Positions 52,677 through 61,684 of a DNA stretch of 64,000 nucleotides are shown in pieces. Source of the DNA: Candidatus Magnetominusculus xianensis (GTDB lineage: Bacteria > Nitrospirota > Thermodesulfovibrionia > Thermodesulfovibrionales > Magnetobacteriaceae); NCBI GenBank assembly GCA_001541255.1, contig LNQR01000081.1:1-64000 (forward strand), read 5' to 3'. Under the pieces are notes generated by a model. It saw only the letters and a list, made by a program, of their open reading frames with translations, was not told the origin of the DNA and ran no database searches. The first letter of the stretch is position 1. Each line of letters opens with the position of its first letter. A program made the translations under genes and the position numbers.

Positions 52677-54004
52677 AAGGAACCGGCTATGTTCGGACTG
52701 CTTGCAAAGTGCAGGTGTACGTAACCGGCTGAACAGTTTCTTACCCTGTAGCCTGCTGTACCCTCGCGGCTTTCATATATGGTTTCGACAGAGGTCGGCA
52801 TCGCCTCCATAGCTGAGTAGTGGAACTCATGCCCCCGTAGTATATCGCCATTTTTCCCTATGATTGAATCTGATGTGAGGGTAACCTCTCTGTAACCAAG
52901 TTTAGCCCTTTTGTTAGCCATTTTTGTTTTTATAGGGAAAATACCGGTCATCGGAAAGAACCTCCCATTGAGGTCAATAATGCCTTCAGTGAGATACATG
53001 AATCCGCCACACTCGCCGTATATTGCCCCTCCCTTGATGGCAAAATCCCTTATGGAGTGAATCATATCCATGTTGGAGGAGAGCCTTTCGGCGTGGAGTT
53101 CTGGATAGCCGCCGCCAAGATAGACCGCCCCGGTGCCTTCGGGGATTTTGTCGTCGTTTAGGGGGCTGAAAAAGACTATCTCTGCCCCGGCGCGGCGCAG
53201 GTAGTCGAAATTGTCTTCGTAATAAAAACAAAAGGCATTGTCTCTGGCAACAGCTATGCGTGGTGTGTGCTGTGGCGGAGATGGCGTTGGTATAATTGGA
53301 ATATCGAAAGTTACGGCCGCTGAGACCTCTGAGCAATTGAGCAGGCCTTCGATATTGATGGTGCTACTGGCGGCTTCCGCAAGTTTTTTAGTGAACTCGG
53401 CGCTTATTACACCGTCTTCGGCTGTGTAAAGGCCAAGGTGACGCTCAGGTATGCGAATTTCAGTGTCAACGGGGAGGCAGCCAAGTACACGGCAGTTGCA
53501 GTGTGTCTCAATGGCCTCTTTAATCCTCGTGTAGTGCCTCACGCTTCCTGTCCTGTTAAGGATGACGCCTGCAAGCGTAAGGTCGGGGTCAAATGCCTCT
53601 ATCCCTTTGACAAGAGCTGCTGCGGTCTCGGCAGTCCCCCGCACGTCAAGGGTGATAACTACGGGAAGGCAGAGGAGTTTTGCAGTTTCAGCAGCCGAGG
53701 CTGCCCCTCCGTCAAACACTCCCATGGCACCCTCTATGATACACACATCGGCGCCGTGTGATTTCTCAGTAAATATGTGCCTGACATAGTTGTCGCCGCA
53801 CATCCATCTGTCAAGATTCCACGAGTTTGTGCCGGTAAGTGCGCGGTGCAGGCCTGGGTCAATAAAGTCAGGGCCCGTCTTAAACGGCTGCACACGTAGA
53901 CCTTGCTGAGTAAGGGCGGCCATCAGGGCAAGGGCTGTTGTTGTCTTCCCGGCGCCGCTTTGCAGGGCTGAGATAACAAACGCAGACTTAGATGGTATCA
54001 TCAT
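52643..54004 (-). CDS. cobB: Cobyrinate a,c-diamide synthase (CobB/CbiA)
   Basis: A 453-residue enzyme: N-terminal dethiobiotin-synthetase-like ATPase (SGAGKTTTALALMAAL, PFKTGPDFIDPG, EGAMGVFDGG) and C-terminal glutamine amidotransferase with catalytic C332 in YGECGGFMYL and His near 430-432 (YVHLHF). It amidates side chains a and c of cobyrinic acid using glutamine and ATP. The related CfbB of coenzyme F430 synthesis is less likely in a bacterium. It is translationally coupled (4-nt overlap) to a double nitroreductase. The window also holds a B12-binding radical SAM enzyme. Confidence 0.9.
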   Translation of the reverse strand: MMIPSKSAFVISALQSGAGKTTTALALMAALTQQGLRVQPFKTGPDFIDPGLHRALTGTNSWNLDRWMCGDNYVRHIFTEKSHGADVCIIEGAMGVFDGGAASAAETAKLLCLPVVITLDVRGTAETAAALVKGIEAFDPDLTLAGVILNRTGSVRHYTRIKEAIETHCNCRVLGCLPVDTEIRIPERHLGLYTAEDGVISAEFTKKLAEAASSTINIEGLLNCSEVSAAVTFDIPIIPTPSPPQHTPRIAVARDNAFCFYYEDNFDYLRRAGAEIVFFSPLNDDKIPEGTGAVYLGGGYPELHAERLSSNMDMIHSIRDFAIKGGAIYGECGGFMYLTEGIIDLNGRFFPMTGIFPIKTKMANKRAKLGYREVTLTSDSIIGKNGDILRGHEFHYSAMEAMPTSVETIYESREGTAGYRVRNCSAGYVHLHFASSPNIAGSFYLAAATGVTA

Positions 54005-55623
54005 TTCAAATGATAATATGGGGGAAGTGTGGTAAGCCTTTTGTCATCAAGGGCATTGCCTATGGTAAAATTATAGAGGCATTGGTAGTAGTTGTCCTGA
54101 AGTCCAAGCAGGTTATGTACCTCATCATCGAAAAAACACCCTATCCCAGTGCCTCTGAAGCCGCGTGCTTCAGCTTCAAGATAGAGCATCTGACCAATCA
54201 TACCAGCCTCCCCAAAAAGCCGCCGGTACATGTAGGGGGTATCGCTAACTATATCTGCAAACCTTGAAATCATTGAAATAGAAAACACCCCGTCACCGGC
54301 TATATCCTGACCACAGGAAATCATGGCAGCGACATTTATGAAATCCCCTCTCTGAAGCAAATAAAGCGGCGCGCTTGTCTCTTCCCACAGGAAGTCAGCC
54401 GACATACGCTGCTTCATCCCGGAAATTTCACTGTCATCTCTTGCAAACAGATATATTCCCTGAGGCAAGCCCATAACCCTGTGGACATATACGAGCAAAT
54501 GGACAAACACGGCCCCTTCGACTGGATATATGTCGGAATTAAAAGGCAGCGATGTCGGCAGTGTCCTGTTCAGTATGGACAGGAACACATCAAACGGCAT
54601 ATTTGTCTTACCATCGTACCTTTGACCGCTTCTCCTGGTACGTATTACATGGGAGGCCATCTTCAAAGTGACAGAAACCCTTGTCTCTTTTGTGATATAC
54701 GCGGCCTTTAGAAATTCTGTTGCAGGTTTTTCAGTAGCGGTGGATATATCTTTTATAATCTCCCAGGGAATGTGTGTTTTGCTTAACCGGTTTGGTGTAC
54801 CTGCAAAGTGTTGGCACTTTAAGTGTTCGATGATTTCATCGGGCAAGCGCCGGGGGATTTCCGCTTCGGTATGTTCATGTATGAAAAGAAGTGTCTCAGG
54901 TATTTCTTCCTCATATTCTATCCACTGGGTTTTGCCTAACCCCAGTACTGCTGCTATATCCGAACAGGACATACCGGAGAGTACCGTGGCCTTCAAGCCA
55001 AAAACACTTGCAGATACTGACATTGCAGCAACGGCATGACCAATATCAAGACAAGTGTATCTGAAGGCCCGCTCACCATACTTCCACGCTTCTCGCCAGT
55101 GTATTGAGCTCAAAGCCACAAAAAAACCTCTAACGGGGAAGAAATCCTTTGCTGTCTTCCACGCTGTAGTATCTATCCCAGCCCTCTTTTCAAAGAGATG
55201 GAAATAAGGGTTGTAGTGATACAGTGCCGCAGAATTCTCCGAAACGGGCATCAGCACGTATGTCTCTTCGGCGTGCAGATTGCCGCTTGATGGGTTTATA
55301 CGCAACGCCCACGTGCTGCCTCCATAGGACTTCCACGCGGCAAGAGAAAGAGAAAGTTCCAAAAAGTTGGCAGCAGTTGAAAGCGATATCCCTTTTGAGG
55401 GCAAGTGCCGCTGGAAAATCTCATCGTATAAAACATCTGGTTCTTTTTCCAGAAAAGGCAGCTTTAAAACCTCTGCCCCATCAAAACTCCGCAATGGCAC
55501 AGGCTCGTTTTCCCAATCCATGTATCCTGGGGACTTTGCATACCGCCCTGCCTTGTGCTTGGTTACCTCATGGTAATAAAAGATATCCAATATTACCCCC
55601 CTAATGTTTTCAACTTCAATCAT
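54001..55623 (-). CDS. SagB/ThcOx-type double nitroreductase-like protein
   Basis: A 540-residue protein made of two nitroreductase-like halves. The first (about 85-270) has INPSSGNLHAEETYVL and RYTCLDIGHAVAAMSVSASVFGL. The second (about 300-530) has RRSGQRYDGKTNMPFDVFLSIL and YLEAEARGFRGTGIGCFFDDEV. This matches the SagB-type dehydrogenase family (FMN-dependent), in which a catalytic domain is paired with a degenerate one. Known SagB enzymes oxidise azolines in RiPP synthesis, but no precursor or cyclase gene is seen here. Its coupling to cobB suggests a redox step near corrinoid synthesis; that is inference. Confidence 0.82.
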   Translation of the reverse strand: MIEVENIRGVILDIFYYHEVTKHKAGRYAKSPGYMDWENEPVPLRSFDGAEVLKLPFLEKEPDVLYDEIFQRHLPSKGISLSTAANFLELSLSLAAWKSYGGSTWALRINPSSGNLHAEETYVLMPVSENSAALYHYNPYFHLFEKRAGIDTTAWKTAKDFFPVRGFFVALSSIHWREAWKYGERAFRYTCLDIGHAVAAMSVSASVFGLKATVLSGMSCSDIAAVLGLGKTQWIEYEEEIPETLLFIHEHTEAEIPRRLPDEIIEHLKCQHFAGTPNRLSKTHIPWEIIKDISTATEKPATEFLKAAYITKETRVSVTLKMASHVIRTRRSGQRYDGKTNMPFDVFLSILNRTLPTSLPFNSDIYPVEGAVFVHLLVYVHRVMGLPQGIYLFARDDSEISGMKQRMSADFLWEETSAPLYLLQRGDFINVAAMISCGQDIAGDGVFSISMISRFADIVSDTPYMYRRLFGEAGMIGQMLYLEAEARGFRGTGIGCFFDDEVHNLLGLQDNYYQCLYNFTIGNALDDKRLTTLPPYYHLK

Positions 55624-55836
55624 AAAATACCTTAGATGATAAAGGCAACTGGCAGGGCAAGGGCATTTGAGAAATGTGGGTGTTTAACTTATATCGCTTC
55701 TCTATATCATGTATAGGGCATAAATACCAGATGCCTCAAAATAATTGCTTGACAAAAACAAGCTAATTATGTAAAGGTTTATATGGCCGTTTTCGCCAAA
55801 CATATATTTTTTCGGCCTTATATAAGGAGGGACTTT

Positions 55837-57246
55837 ATGACAATTACTGCTGCATACAGGGCGGCATTCTTATTTTTGCTGTTGCTGCTTTTACCTGCGA
55901 AGACTGATGCCTTAATAAATGCTGTTGATGATACAGAAGGAAAGAGCGAAACACCAGGCACAATGCAAGACAATCTGATGCACCGCAGCGTAAGTGACCT
56001 GTCCACTAAGGGTGTCACTTATTCTGAATCAGTAAGGGAACGTTCTTATATTATGGCGCCGCTGCACCCGCCTCCAGAGCAGGAAGACAACGATGGCTCA
56101 ATTAAGAAAGAGGAAATGCTCTCACACAAAGGATTCAAAAGACTTACTCAGTATGACAACGACACCAATGCCGCAGAAGCAATCTCAGCACAGTTGACAT
56201 TCTTTGCTGACACGATAAAAAAGAAATTTAACCAATGGCTGGTTAAAGGCTCAAAGTACCTGCCGCTTATGAAAAAAATCCTAAATCAGCATAATTTACC
56301 GGAGGAACTTGTCTATTTGCCACTGATAGAGAGCGGCTATAATAATTTTGCAAAGTCACCGGCTCAGGCAGCCGGTCCATGGCAGTTCATAGCAGCAACG
56401 GCACGTGATTATAATTTAAAAGTGGACTTTTGGGTCGATGAGAGGCAGGATCCAATAAAATCCACCTACGCGGCATCGAAATATCTCCGATTTCTCTTCG
56501 AGAAGTTCGGCACATGGGACTTGGCACTAGCGGCATATAACGCCGGTGAGATTAAAATAGAAAAGGCATTAAAAATGGCGAACACAGACAGCTACTGGAC
56601 CCTTATCACTACAGGGCTTATTGCAAGGGAGACAAAACTCTTCGTGCCAAAATTTATAGCGGCAAAAGAGATAGCCATTGACCCTGAGAGGTATGGCTTT
56701 AGCGATATTGAATATGATACCCCGCTTGAATATGACATTGTAATAGTCAAGCCACCGGCTACAATAAGTTTTATCGCCAAGGCAGCCAGTACCTCAACAA
56801 TGAAAATAAGGGAGCTCAATCCTGAGTTAAAACAGTGGTGCATTCCTCCCGATGTGCCGAAATACAGATTGAGAGTGCCTCATGGCATGAAGGATGAGTT
56901 CAGGCTGATATATGAAAACACACCTGAGCATCAGCGTTATCAGCTTGATATGTATCGGGTAAGAAAGGCTGACTCGATAAAGAAAATCTCAAAGAGGTTA
57001 AATGTGCCTCAGGACATACTGGCGCAGATAAATGGGAAATCAGTAAGCACAAAACTCAAAGAAGGGACATACATGTATCTGCCCCCATCGGATATAAAAC
57101 ACAGTAAATCCGAACTGAAAGACGTAAAGCACAAGGACGTAAAGCACAAAGACTTGAAGCGCCATGACTCTAAGCGTAATGCCGTAAAGCCTAAGCACAA
57201 AGTCGTAAAACATAATGCGTCTAAGCACAAAGGTGCAAAGACGTAG
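55837..57246 (+). CDS. mltD: Membrane-bound lytic transglycosylase (MltD type) with LysM and basic tail
   Basis: A 469-residue exported protein from ATG 55837, chosen for its AGGAGG (55825-55830) and signal peptide (about 5-25). SLT domain about 140-265 with catalytic E165 in LPLIESGYNNFAKSPAQAAGPWQF and ALAAYNAG. A C-terminal LysM repeat (about 383-430, YRVRKADSIKKISKRL) should bind peptidoglycan. The last 40 residues are a Lys/His-rich repeat (KDVKHKDVKHKDLK). It cleaves murein glycan strands. A TTGACA at 55749-55754 may be its -35 box. Confidence 0.88.
   Translation: MTITAAYRAAFLFLLLLLLPAKTDALINAVDDTEGKSETPGTMQDNLMHRSVSDLSTKGVTYSESVRERSYIMAPLHPPPEQEDNDGSIKKEEMLSHKGFKRLTQYDNDTNAAEAISAQLTFFADTIKKKFNQWLVKGSKYLPLMKKILNQHNLPEELVYLPLIESGYNNFAKSPAQAAGPWQFIAATARDYNLKVDFWVDERQDPIKSTYAASKYLRFLFEKFGTWDLALAAYNAGEIKIEKALKMANTDSYWTLITTGLIARETKLFVPKFIAAKEIAIDPERYGFSDIEYDTPLEYDIVIVKPPATISFIAKAASTSTMKIRELNPELKQWCIPPDVPKYRLRVPHGMKDEFRLIYENTPEHQRYQLDMYRVRKADSIKKISKRLNVPQDILAQINGKSVSTKLKEGTYMYLPPSDIKHSKSELKDVKHKDVKHKDLKRHDSKRNAVKPKHKVVKHNASKHKGAKT
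57112..57243 (+). repeat. Lys/His-rich tandem repeat at the 3' end of mltD
   Basis: Units of 15 bp such as GACGTAAAGCACAAG repeat with decay and encode DVKHK-like pentapeptides. They give a strongly basic tail that may bind teichoic- or LPS-type polyanions, DNA or metal. Copy number may vary. Confidence 0.65.
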
Positions 57247-57264
57247 GCGAGATATGACCGCCAG

Positions 57265-58278
57265 TTATTTAATAATCGGCTCGCCTGTATAAACTATGCG
57301 AAACTGGTTCGTTGGTATTTTCTCGATATTTTTGTAAAAACCGGGGAATAAGCCATTCCACTTTTTTTGGTTTTCATCGGAGTCAGGGGCAAGGAGCTGC
57401 GCCTGAACTGCCATTGCACCGCCGTTGTCGCCGAGGTACATGCCATATTTTTGCAGCGCCCTTGCAACTATCTTTCCTTCATTGTTTAACCCCCAACTGT
57501 CGAAATCCTTCTCAGTAAGGGCCGGGTCAAGTTGAAAGCGCATCCCTTCTATTGGATATTCAACACCCTTAACAGCCCCGTCGCTTCTGGCCGCTGGTGA
57601 TATAAAAATTGCGTCTCCAGTGTCTGGTTTCCTGTTTTTGGGGAATGTAAATACCATTGCGTGTCTGATCTCACCGTGTTTGATCTCCTCTGGACGGATA
57701 AGTCCGGCAATCAGCGGAAATCCTGACCCTCGTCCCCCTATAAGGAACCATCGCTTACTGCCCTTAGGGTCACCGATGCCAGTGCCTTTCAGGTCCCAGA
57801 TATTAAATGTATTTGAGCGCGGCATATCGTCGTCTTTTCTCCATTTGTAGACAGACATCTCCCATGAACGCCCTGCCACAGGGTCAACAATGCAGATATG
57901 ACCGTCAGCAGTAGCTTCTCCCCACATCTCCCTTGTCACTGGGATTTCCACATCGCTGATACCGGCCCTGTCCTTGTCCCATGTATCGAATATTTTTGTA
58001 CTTTTGACCTTTGTCTGCGGGGTTGTTTTTGAATCGACAACCCACACGGGGATTGCAAATTGTTTAGCCAAACGAATGTTCTTTGCCTCGGAGACAATGG
58101 TTTTCATAATTATCTCAGAATTGGGATGTGTCTTTGCATCGGTTGGTATTGGCTTATTCCACGGTGAATCGTCAGAAAAAGGACGCCAGTCCCCCGGCAG
58201 ACTTCCCTGCTCCAGTGCAATAGAAACACCCTGAGTTAATAGTAAAATCAACAGCATCAAAATAGCTTTTCTGACCAT
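57265..58278 (-). CDS. Exported protein of unknown function
   Basis: A 337-residue protein with a clear signal peptide (about 1-21, cleavage near SIALE) and a soluble body. It starts with WRPFSDDSPWNKPIP, a 'sPWN.pIP' pattern found at the N-terminus of some secreted bacterial and fungal proteins of unknown role. It continues with Trp/Gly-rich segments (GRSWEMSVYKWRKDD, RWFLIGGRGSGFPLIAGLIRPEEI) that suggest a beta-rich carbohydrate-active or binding fold. No catalytic motif can be named. Transcribed alone, converging on mltD. Confidence 0.75.
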   Translation of the reverse strand: MVRKAILMLLILLLTQGVSIALEQGSLPGDWRPFSDDSPWNKPIPTDAKTHPNSEIIMKTIVSEAKNIRLAKQFAIPVWVVDSKTTPQTKVKSTKIFDTWDKDRAGISDVEIPVTREMWGEATADGHICIVDPVAGRSWEMSVYKWRKDDDMPRSNTFNIWDLKGTGIGDPKGSKRWFLIGGRGSGFPLIAGLIRPEEIKHGEIRHAMVFTFPKNRKPDTGDAIFISPAARSDGAVKGVEYPIEGMRFQLDPALTEKDFDSWGLNNEGKIVARALQKYGMYLGDNGGAMAVQAQLLAPDSDENQKKWNGLFPGFYKNIEKIPTNQFRIVYTGEPIIK

Positions 58279-58345
58279 ACTCTACCCCCTTGTACTCAAT
58301 TGTAGTCAAATTTGCATCTAACCTTCAGGTATTTCCACCGGTTAT

Positions 58346-59209
58346 TCAAGTCCTAAAAATTTTACTTCCATTTTTATGTCCTAACGGGTCGCTAACCGTA
58401 ATACCTCCTAACGTGCGGTCTGAGCCCTGAAATCTGTACTGTAATATTTCAAGCCTCACCCCAAACCTTTGTCGAATACTTAAGTATTGTGGATGATGAT
58501 GTGTAGTATTTATTAGATAACCTGAACAATAAACAGTTGTAGAAATCGGGAAAATTATAGCTGACACAAGTAAATCGGCTAATTGTAGACCAGCATGGTT
58601 ATCACTATGTCCAAATACCGGTACTTCCAGTATACGGTCATATGCATCACCTCTATATCTATATTTTTGAGTAAATACTGAATGAGAAACAATTGTATTT
58701 CCTCCTTTATCGCGACTATCAGCTATAATGACACCATTGGTATTCTTATCTAATAAAAATGACTGGAACCAAGCTGCTATATGTTGAATCGAAGAGGTAT
58801 AAACAGACTTTCCTGTAAAAGCATTGAAACCAAAAGGCTTTATCCAAACACGGCCTATAATTTTTGCATTATATTTCTCTAATAATCTTATGATTTCATC
58901 AATAAATTTTAAAGCATGTCTATTCTGATTTCGGGTTCCTTTTATAAGTTTCCTAACATCACTTCCCTTGATCTCTTTTATCATACAATCCAAATCAAGT
59001 AGTCCAGAAAATAATCTTTTGAAAAAGTGCTTTTTTATATTTAAAAAATCATATGTTAGAGCGTGTATACATTCCTGCTCCATTATAATACCACTGATAA
59101 CAAAAGCTGGCTGGATAGATGAGCTAGCATCCGGTAATCCACCTGTACAACCTGCTTCATCTACATAACAAATATACAAATCCCCACCATAAACAACTAA
59201 AGCCACCAT
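58346..59209 (-). CDS. DUF3800 domain protein (RNase H-like fold)
   Basis: A 287-residue protein from ATG 59209; an in-frame extension to 59263 adds 18 unlikely residues. It has the DUF3800 signatures: an early strand YICYVDEAGCTGG, then FVISGIIM, a central IIADSRDKGGN and a late LQLADLLVSAIIFP, where the acidic residues would form an RNase H-like metal site. DUF3800 genes are common on mobile and defence-associated DNA. The ATG lies in the loop of a perfect hairpin (59199-59221). The gene is AT-rich and isolated, consistent with transfer. Confidence 0.8.
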   Translation of the reverse strand: MVALVVYGGDLYICYVDEAGCTGGLPDASSSIQPAFVISGIIMEQECIHALTYDFLNIKKHFFKRLFSGLLDLDCMIKEIKGSDVRKLIKGTRNQNRHALKFIDEIIRLLEKYNAKIIGRVWIKPFGFNAFTGKSVYTSSIQHIAAWFQSFLLDKNTNGVIIADSRDKGGNTIVSHSVFTQKYRYRGDAYDRILEVPVFGHSDNHAGLQLADLLVSAIIFPISTTVYCSGYLINTTHHHPQYLSIRQRFGVRLEILQYRFQGSDRTLGGITVSDPLGHKNGSKIFRT

Positions 59210-59249
59210 AAAAGTGGCTTTAGGATCTGCCGCCTGGGTAACTACCCAG
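59199..59249 (-). promoter_or_regulatory. Two leader hairpins, the second holding the DUF3800 start codon in its loop
   Basis: CTGGGT-AACT-ACCCAG (59234-59249) is followed in the direction of transcription by AAAGCCAC-TTTTATG-GTGGCTTT (59221-59199). Both stems are perfect. The ATG of the DUF3800 gene is in the second loop. They could control translation initiation or be the end of a small mobile element. Confidence 0.5.
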
Positions 59250-59414
59250 TTCGACTGGTACACCTGTTCTGATTTAATTATATATAATAAATATTGTATT
59301 TGTCAAGCTCTTTTTATTCTACAAACTTTCCCCTGTCAGGACATCCCTGCTCCCGTTAAAACTTTGCCCTTGTTTGCACAGACAAATTATGCCGCCTAAT
59401 TTTTAAACTCATTT

Positions 59415-60521
59415 TTACGACAAACCATAGACTTCCAGCATGAGCCTGTGCATCGATTCTATTGAAAATCTATTTTTAACAAGTGCATATCCGGCCATGC
59501 CCATATGCTTACTCTCCTGTGGCTTTTCCATTACATACCTTATCCCTTCCACAAGTCCTGGGACGTTCTCCGGCTTCACTAAAACCGCTGTCTCCATGTT
59601 CTTTAGAAAATGCGCTATACCCCCAACGCCCGATGCCACTATTGGCAGTCCAACGGCACATGCCTCCAGAAGTGCATAGGGCAGCCCTTCAGACAGCGAC
59701 GGCATACAAAACACATCAGCCATTGGCAGCAGCGCCTCAACATCAGTGCGAAATCCAACCAGCCGTATCTCGTTTGCCATACCCAGCGCCGTTATCCGCT
59801 CTTTTAATGTCTCTTCGTACCGCCCCTCGCCAATAATCAGACATTTTACTGACTTACCGGCTTTACGAAGTTCGCTGACGGCTTCTATTAAGTATACATG
59901 CCCCTTTACCGGCTCAAGACGCCCTACGCTGATTATGACAAAATCGTCTTTACTCAAACCGAAGGCAGCCCTATGTTTTTCCCTGAGCGCCCCTGCACGG
60001 CCTGTCTCAGGTATTGATATACCGTTAGGGCTCAACGTTATCCTGCGCGCCCCAAGACCAGTGAGATATATGCTTACCGCCTCTGATACAGACAAAAATG
60101 CAGTATCAAAAACTATGTTCAGCTTTAGAATCAGCTCATACAGCACCTTCCTTATACCCTTTTCCGTGTGTCCGTAGCTGCTGTGGACTGTGCATATTAT
60201 CAGCGGTGTGCGGGCAAAAAGCGCTGCAAGCAGCCCCCAAAGCTGTGACTGTGGATTATGGGCATCAACAACGCTGAATCCCCCTTTTTTAATTATATTA
60301 TAAATACTGAAAAGAATGAAGGGGTTTGCCTTGCTCTGAGAAAGAGGAAATGTATTAAGACCCCGTTCCTGAAGTTTTTGCTGAAGCGGGGTGTCTTTCA
60401 ATGTTACAACACCGTATTGGCATTTGCCGTGCAGAAGAGCTGCCGTCTCTATAACCCTAACCTCCGCACCCCCAAAGCGCAGCGACAGCGCAATGATAAG
60501 AACAGACGGCTTATCAGTCAT
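59415..60521 (-). CDS. Glycosyltransferase family 4 (GT-B)
   Basis: A 368-residue GT-B enzyme: LSLRFGGAEVRVIETAALL at the start of the acceptor lobe, SVGRLEPVKGHVYLIEA at the start of the donor lobe, and the E-x7-E motif EGLPYALLEACAVGLPIV. It adds a sugar to a lipid-linked glycan on the cytoplasmic face. It starts 8 nt inside the end of the adjacent GT2 gene and is the last gene of the terminal polysaccharide cluster. Confidence 0.88.
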   Translation of the reverse strand: MTDKPSVLIIALSLRFGGAEVRVIETAALLHGKCQYGVVTLKDTPLQQKLQERGLNTFPLSQSKANPFILFSIYNIIKKGGFSVVDAHNPQSQLWGLLAALFARTPLIICTVHSSYGHTEKGIRKVLYELILKLNIVFDTAFLSVSEAVSIYLTGLGARRITLSPNGISIPETGRAGALREKHRAAFGLSKDDFVIISVGRLEPVKGHVYLIEAVSELRKAGKSVKCLIIGEGRYEETLKERITALGMANEIRLVGFRTDVEALLPMADVFCMPSLSEGLPYALLEACAVGLPIVASGVGGIAHFLKNMETAVLVKPENVPGLVEGIRYVMEKPQESKHMGMAGYALVKNRFSIESMHRLMLEVYGLS

Positions 60522-61680
60522 TTTTTATAGGTACCCATTTGACAACCTCTTTGCCTCTTAAATAATCTATCACCCCCAGCAGGGTACCATAGTTTCCTAG
60601 TGTAAAATAAAATGCAACTGAAAATAAGCGCGTTATCAGCTTTATTTTTCTGATTTTTGACAACACCACAAGATAAACAATATTGGAGAGATAAAATACG
60701 GCCTGAAGGCCAAAAAATATTGCATAGTACACATGCACCCTTGCCAGCAGCAAAGAACTCATAAACAGGGTGATTAAAAAGACCGGAAGCAAACGCCGCA
60801 CTATTTTATTGACAAAAAGATTTATTGAGTACAATCCAAAATTAAACGGGTTTAACAACTCTTTGTACATGGCAATTCCTCTTAGACTTGTGGTCACTAT
60901 CCTTTTGCGCCGTATGATTTCATGTTCAGGATTTCTTGATGGTGTACTTATCGATGCTTCAGCACCGTGTTCATAAACAAACCTGAAGCCCTGGCTTACA
61001 ACAGCAAGGTTCAGAAATAAATCGTCTGTAACAGAAGGTGGAACAGTTTTGAACAGAGATTTTCTGATTGCAAATAGTTTGCCGTCATTTGATGAAATGC
61101 TTCCAGAAAGGCTCTCAATCTGTTTTATAGCGGTGTCGAAATTAACATAGTAACGCTGGGCGTCTTTGAGATTTCCAGTGTCACCGATGACACGCCGCCC
61201 CGAAACACCGCCAATATCTGGGGTGGAAAAGTTACGCATAATGACAGGTATCGCATCTTTAGACAGCATAGCGTCTGCGTCAGTAAACACAAGGATTTCC
61301 CCTTTTGCCGCCTCAACCCCAGCGTTTATTCCGGCATACTTACCAGCGTGTTCTTCAAGCCTTATAAATCTTATGCCCCTGTCCTCATAACCTTTGACTA
61401 TCTCGTCTGTCTTGTCATAAGAGCCGTCTGAGACCACAATGATTTCGTAATCACAGGCTCCATAATCAAGCGATAGAGAATTATCCAGCTTTGCTGCGAT
61501 GATTTTCTCTCCATTGTGTACAACTATGATCAACGACACTGAGGCGGTGTATGGCTTGAGTATGCGTCTTTTTAGGGGTTGTATCAGATAAACAAGATAT
61601 ACAAAGAGCGGGTTAAGAAAGAAAAATGAAATAATCGCAAATATCGAAAGTACGAAAGTCCACTTAATCACTTCTTCCAC
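60514..61680 (-). CDS. Membrane glycosyltransferase family 2
   Basis: A 388-residue protein with an N-terminal membrane helix (about 8-30) and a GT-A domain (about 45-265: SLIIVVHNGEKIIAAKLDNSL, VFTDADAM with the metal-binding DxD, GVSGRR, VTDDLFLNL as the ED-like motif, RRKRIVTTSLRG as QxxRW-like). Three C-terminal helices follow (about 285-360). The plan resembles processive or hyaluronan/cellulose-synthase-like GT2 enzymes, though the final motif RKRIV is not the classical QxxRW. It overlaps the GT4 gene and follows the ligase gene by 4 nt. Confidence 0.85.
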   Translation of the reverse strand: MEEVIKWTFVLSIFAIISFFFLNPLFVYLVYLIQPLKRRILKPYTASVSLIIVVHNGEKIIAAKLDNSLSLDYGACDYEIIVVSDGSYDKTDEIVKGYEDRGIRFIRLEEHAGKYAGINAGVEAAKGEILVFTDADAMLSKDAIPVIMRNFSTPDIGGVSGRRVIGDTGNLKDAQRYYVNFDTAIKQIESLSGSISSNDGKLFAIRKSLFKTVPPSVTDDLFLNLAVVSQGFRFVYEHGAEASISTPSRNPEHEIIRRKRIVTTSLRGIAMYKELLNPFNFGLYSINLFVNKIVRRLLPVFLITLFMSSLLLARVHVYYAIFFGLQAVFYLSNIVYLVVLSKIRKIKLITRLFSVAFYFTLGNYGTLLGVIDYLRGKEVVKWVPIKND

Positions 61681-61684
61681 TTAA

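Noticed and set aside
59210-59263. Extension of the DUF3800 protein to 59263
   Set aside because: The added residues cover two hairpins and do not match the family, which normally starts a few residues before the first DE motif.
59234-59265. Possible tRNA-like fragment (CTGGGT stem followed by GTTCGA)
   Set aside because: No acceptor stem, anticodon arm or CCA end can be folded around it.
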